Source of the DNA: Pseudonocardia nematodicida
GTDB taxonomy: Bacteria; Actinomycetota; Actinomycetes; Mycobacteriales; Pseudonocardiaceae
Assembly: GCF_040105385.1 (NCBI RefSeq)
Contig: NZ_JBEDNQ010000005.1
Coordinates: 62,001 to 126,000 of the forward strand
Direction: 5' to 3'
Length of the DNA stretch: 64,000 nt
A model generated the notes under the pieces. That model worked only from the letters and a program-made list of their open reading frames with translations, searched no databases and was not told where the DNA came from. Position 1 is the first letter of the stretch; each line of letters begins with the position of its first letter. A program made the position numbers and the translations under genes. Shown here piece by piece: positions 61,591-64,000 of this stretch.

Positions 61591-61652
61591 GGCACCGATT
61601 CGACCACGGACCCCCGACAGTGACGCCGCGACCCGGCCGGGAGGATCGCTGC

Positions 61653-61934
61653 GTGGACTCCGAGACCGTCGAGCGCGTCCGGGACGTCGTCCGGGCGATC
61701 CCGCCCGGGGAGACGCTGAGCTACGGCGAGGTGGCCGAGCTTGCCGGGCTGCGATCCGCCCGGCTGGTCGGGCGGATCCTCGCCGAGGACGGCGGCGACC
61801 TGCCCTGGCACCGGGTCACCCGCGCCGACGGGACCGCGGCCCCGCACATCGCCGCCGAGCAGGCCGCCCGGCTGCGGGCCGAGGGAGTGCTGATGGTCGA
61901 CGGGCGGCTGCCGCGGGAACACCGGCGCCGGTGA
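61653..61934 (+). CDS. Alkyltransferase-like protein (ATL)
   Basis: A 93-residue member of the MGMT fold, GTG 61653 with GGAGG eight bases upstream. SETVERVRDVVRAIPPGETL, then SYGEVAELAGLRSARLVGRI and the site DLPWHRVTRADGT. True methyltransferases have PCHRV; Trp replaces the catalytic Cys here, as in ATL proteins. ATLs bind O6-alkylguanine and hand it to nucleotide-excision repair. The position next to adnA fits Rv3204. Confidence 0.9.
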   Translation: MDSETVERVRDVVRAIPPGETLSYGEVAELAGLRSARLVGRILAEDGGDLPWHRVTRADGTAAPHIAAEQAARLRAEGVLMVDGRLPREHRRR

Positions 61935-61938
61935 CCGC

Positions 61939-62010
61939 GCCATGATCCGTCTCCATGGAGTCCTGATGCAGGTTCAGTGGCACCTCGGCTCCACGGACGC
62001 GGATCATGGC
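61939..62010. repeat. 72-bp imperfect palindrome
   Basis: Arms of 24 bases (61939-61962 and 61987-62010) begin with perfect GCCATGATCCG/CGGATCATGGC. The remainder pairs with a few mismatches. It starts five bases after the ATL stop and may serve as terminator; it is distinct from the GAGATGCA family. Confidence 0.75.
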
Positions 62011-62019
62011 CGTGGGGCG

Positions 62020-62087
62020 GTGGTGCGCCGGAGGGTGCAGAGCACAGCGGCCTCGGCGCGTGGTGCGTATCGGTGTGCAGAGCAAAG
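62020..62087 (-). repeat. 28-bp dispersed repeat, locus 2, plus degenerate tandem copy
   Basis: 62060-62087 is identical to 43163-43190. A degenerate copy at 62020-62047 keeps GTGGTGCG and TGCAGAGCA on the plus strand, giving two 40-base tandem units. It lies between the ATL and PrmC-related genes. Confidence 0.85.
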
Positions 62088-62139
62088 CGGGCCCGGAGCG
62101 GCCCGGTCGTGTCGACGCTCCCGTCGAGGAAATCCCAGG

Positions 62140-62910
62140 TCAGGGAGCCAGGAGCCCGCTGACCCAGGTCGCGTCCCGCTCGTCGTCCCGACCGGCCTCC
62201 GCTACGAGCCCGGCCCGGCCGAACACCTGCACCAGCACCGGGGCCTGCGCCCGGCTCGTCTCGATCAGCAGCGTGCCACCGGGCGCGAGCCACTCCGCTG
62301 CGCCGGCCGCGACCCGGCGGGCGGGGTCGAGCCCGTCGGCGCCACCGTCCAGGGCGGTGCGCGGCTCGTGGTCCCGCGCCTCACGCGGCATGTCCGCGAC
62401 CGCCCCGGCCGGCACATAGGGCGTGTTCGCGACGAGCACGTCGACCCGGCCGCGCAGATCCGGCGGGAGCGCGTCGAACAGGTCGCCGGTGTGCACCGTG
62501 CCGATCCCGGCGAGGTTGTCCGCCGCGCAGGTGGTCGCGACCGGGTCGAGGTCGGCGGCGTGCAGCTCCACCGGTGTCCGCCGGGCGATCGCGGCACCGA
62601 TCGCGCCGGAGCCGCAGCACAGGTCGACCAGCACGGAGCCCGGCCGCAGCAGCGGCAGCGCGGCGTGCACGAGGGCCTCGGACCGGCGGCGCGGGACGAA
62701 CACCCCGGGCACCACCCGGATGTCGAGGCCGTCGAACGAGACCCGGCCGAGCAGGTGCTCCAGGGGTTCGCCCGCGACCCGGCGGGCGACCAGCGACTCC
62801 AGCTCGGGACCGGAGACGGCGGCCGCGCACAGCAGGTCCGCTTCGTCCTCGGCGAACACGCACCCGGCCGTCCGCAACCGGGCCACCAGCTCGGATCCGG
62901 CCACGCTCAC
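62140..62910 (-). CDS. PrmC-related protein N5-glutamine methyltransferase
   Basis: About 256 residues from GTG 62910 (VSVAGSELVARLRTAGCVFA). It has the small N-terminal helical domain, then the SAM site VLVDLCCGSGAIGAAIARRT, VELHAADLDPVATTCAADNL and DVLVANTPYVPAGAVADMPR. In PrmC/HemK the substrate motif is NPPY; here it is NTPY, as in the 'PrmC-related' subgroup. The glutamine substrate is therefore uncertain; release factors are the classical target. prfB is far away in this window. Confidence 0.87.
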   Translation of the reverse strand: MSVAGSELVARLRTAGCVFAEDEADLLCAAAVSGPELESLVARRVAGEPLEHLLGRVSFDGLDIRVVPGVFVPRRRSEALVHAALPLLRPGSVLVDLCCGSGAIGAAIARRTPVELHAADLDPVATTCAADNLAGIGTVHTGDLFDALPPDLRGRVDVLVANTPYVPAGAVADMPREARDHEPRTALDGGADGLDPARRVAAGAAEWLAPGGTLLIETSRAQAPVLVQVFGRAGLVAEAGRDDERDATWVSGLLAP

Positions 62911-62980
62911 CCGGCCATCGTGCCCATCGCGGCCCCGAGTGGCACACCAGGGTCGTCGCGAGCCGGCGAAATCAGCCCTC

Positions 62981-63739
62981 TCAGGCCGCGCGGGCGATCT
63001 CGGCGGCACCGGCGGTGTAGCGGTCCAGCAGGGCGCGGACGACGTCGTCGTGCACGCCCAGCGGGTCGGCGACGACCTCGGCGCCCGAGTCGAGCAGCCG
63101 GTTCTGGAACACCCCGGGCGCGAGCAGCCAGGAGGCCACCGCCACCCGCGACTCCCCCGCCGCGTGCAGGCCCTCGACCAGCGCGGACACCGTCGGGGTG
63201 CCGGTCGCGGCGAACCCCACCCGGACCTTGCGCCCGACCAGCGACGACAGCATCCCGGCGGCGAGCCGGACCTGCGCCACGGCCGAGGCGTCCGACGATC
63301 CGGCGGCGGCCAGCACGACGGCGTCGCCGTCGCGGTACCCGGCGGCGCGCAACCGGTCCAGCGCCGCCGCGGCGAGCAGCGGGTCGGGGCCCATCGCGGG
63401 CGTCGTCCGGAACCGGGCCGGGTCGGCGCCGGCCTCGGCGAGCTGGGCGGGCAGGTCGACCCGCACGTGGTAGCCGGCGGCGAGGAACGCCGGGACGACG
63501 ACGGCGCCGTCGTACCCGCGGTCCTGCAGCGAGCTGACGGCGTCGACGACCTTCGGGCCGCGGACGTCGACGTAGCAGACCTCGACCTGCGGCCCGTGCG
63601 CGGCGACGGCGCCCGCCAGCGACCGGACGACGGCGTCGGCGGCGTCGGACCGCGACCCGTGCGCCACCAGCAACAGCGGCGGGCCGCTCGAGGAGCACAG
63701 CGGCGGGCCGCTCGGCGAACACAGCGGCGGTGAGCTCAT
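62981..63739 (-). CDS. CbiX/sirohydrochlorin chelatase-like protein
   Basis: A 252-residue protein with two CbiX-type halves: PPLLLVAHGSRSDAADAVVR (active-site HGSR), GAVVVPAFLAAGYHVRVDLP, then VVLAAAGSSDASAVAQVRLA and VASWLLAPGVFQNRLL. CbiX enzymes insert Co or Fe into sirohydrochlorin. The N-terminus has a repeated 8-residue unit (PPLCSPSG, PPLCSSSG, PPL) from a 24-nt DNA repeat. ATG overlaps the stop of the upstream gene (ATGA). The neighbour at the window edge fits the Rv0260c-Rv0259c pair, a siroheme-related unit. Confidence 0.87.
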   Translation of the reverse strand: MSSPPLCSPSGPPLCSSSGPPLLLVAHGSRSDAADAVVRSLAGAVAAHGPQVEVCYVDVRGPKVVDAVSSLQDRGYDGAVVVPAFLAAGYHVRVDLPAQLAEAGADPARFRTTPAMGPDPLLAAAALDRLRAAGYRDGDAVVLAAAGSSDASAVAQVRLAAGMLSSLVGRKVRVGFAATGTPTVSALVEGLHAAGESRVAVASWLLAPGVFQNRLLDSGAEVVADPLGVHDDVVRALLDRYTAGAAEIARAA

Positions 63740-64000
63740 CGTTCGCCCCCCGGGACGTCCGCGCAGTGCCCGCCGTGCCCGGGCTCGAGCGCCAGCCGGT
63801 AGCCGCGGCGCACGACCGTCTGCACCAGCGCGGGGACGCCGAGCGCCGCGCGCAGCCGGGCGATCGCGTTCTCCACGGCGTGCTCGTCCGCGGCGGCGCC
63901 GGGCTGCGCGGCGAGCAGTTCGGCCCGCGAGACGACCCGACCGGGACGGCGGGCCAGCACCCGCAGCAGTGCCATCGGCGTCGGCGGGAGCGCGCAGAGC
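63736..64000 (-). CDS. C-terminal winged helix, probably of uroporphyrinogen-III synthase fusion (partial)
   Basis: The frame is open to the window edge, so only the last 88 residues are seen. LCALPPTPMALLRVLARRPG, then VVSRAELLAAQPGAAADEHA, VENAIARLRAALG and VVRRGYRLAL form an OmpR/PhoB-type winged helix. In actinobacteria such a domain is fused behind uroporphyrinogen-III synthase (Rv0260c type) next to a CbiX-like gene, as here. An ordinary response regulator is the alternative. The N-terminal part needed to decide is outside the window. Confidence 0.75.
   Translation of the reverse strand, partial: LCALPPTPMALLRVLARRPGRVVSRAELLAAQPGAAADEHAVENAIARLRAALGVPALVQTVVRRGYRLALEPGHGGHCADVPGGER

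Overview
This is chromosomal DNA from a very GC-rich actinobacterium, most likely Pseudonocardiales (Pseudonocardia-like). The grounds are base composition, frequent GTG starts, a WhiB7 regulator, a mycoredoxin, an AdnAB-type helicase-nuclease pair, an F420-type luciferase-like enzyme and gene order. From about 19 kb to 62 kb the order of landmark genes follows the Mycobacterium tuberculosis block Rv3193c-Rv3204 as I recall it: UPF0182 protein, PDZ/Lon protease, DUF2342 protein, ThiF-like protein, ABC1 kinase, whiB7, uvrD2, mycoredoxin, nudC, TrkA-type K+ channel, adnB, adnA, alkyltransferase-like protein. Extra modules have been inserted between them. No prophage, transposase or CRISPR array is visible; this is mostly core chromosome.

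Layout. 0-2 kb: a photolyase-related protein (cut by the window edge), a VIT1-type metal transporter and a 3Fe-4S ferredoxin. 2-9.1 kb, minus strand: prfB, a lipoprotein, ftsE-ftsX, smpB, an amidohydrolase, a saccharopine-dehydrogenase-like protein and tmRNA (ssrA). smpB and ssrA together make the trans-translation system. 9.1-18.6 kb: a PadR regulator, a tandem acyl-CoA dehydrogenase pair, a VapBC-like toxin-antitoxin pair, a tyrosine phosphatase, SoxR with a candidate SoxR box, a lytic transglycosylase, an OatA-like acyltransferase, an S4 protein and a small methyltransferase. 18.6-19 kb: two near-identical initiator tRNA-fMet genes, each with its own terminator.

19-34 kb: the mycobacterial-type block, including whiB7 with a textbook attenuator leader (WhiB7-type promoter, upstream ORF with strong RBS, intrinsic terminator). 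34-44 kb: nudC, an M16 peptidase pair, proA, a class-F-like sortase with a probable partner lipoprotein, exonuclease III and a split transketolase. 43.9-44.1 kb: five 35-bp tandem repeats directly after the stop of the K+ channel gene. 45-51.6 kb: a LytS/LytTR two-component system overlapping one DUF485-like/sodium-solute symporter pair and followed by a second pair, probably a carboxylate-uptake module. 51.7-62 kb: adnB and adnA, here separated by serS, a luciferase-like oxidoreductase and a PAP2 phosphatase. 62-64 kb: a PrmC-related methyltransferase, a CbiX-like chelatase and the C-terminal winged helix of what is probably a uroporphyrinogen-III-synthase fusion.

Several non-coding repeats are not explained by the genes. 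One is a family of three palindromic hairpins whose arms co-vary, each just 3' of a gene. Another is a 28-bp sequence found at three distant loci. The others are the 35-bp array, a 72-bp imperfect palindrome and three 16-bp direct repeats before the second symporter operon. These and the whiB7 leader are the most interesting signals here.
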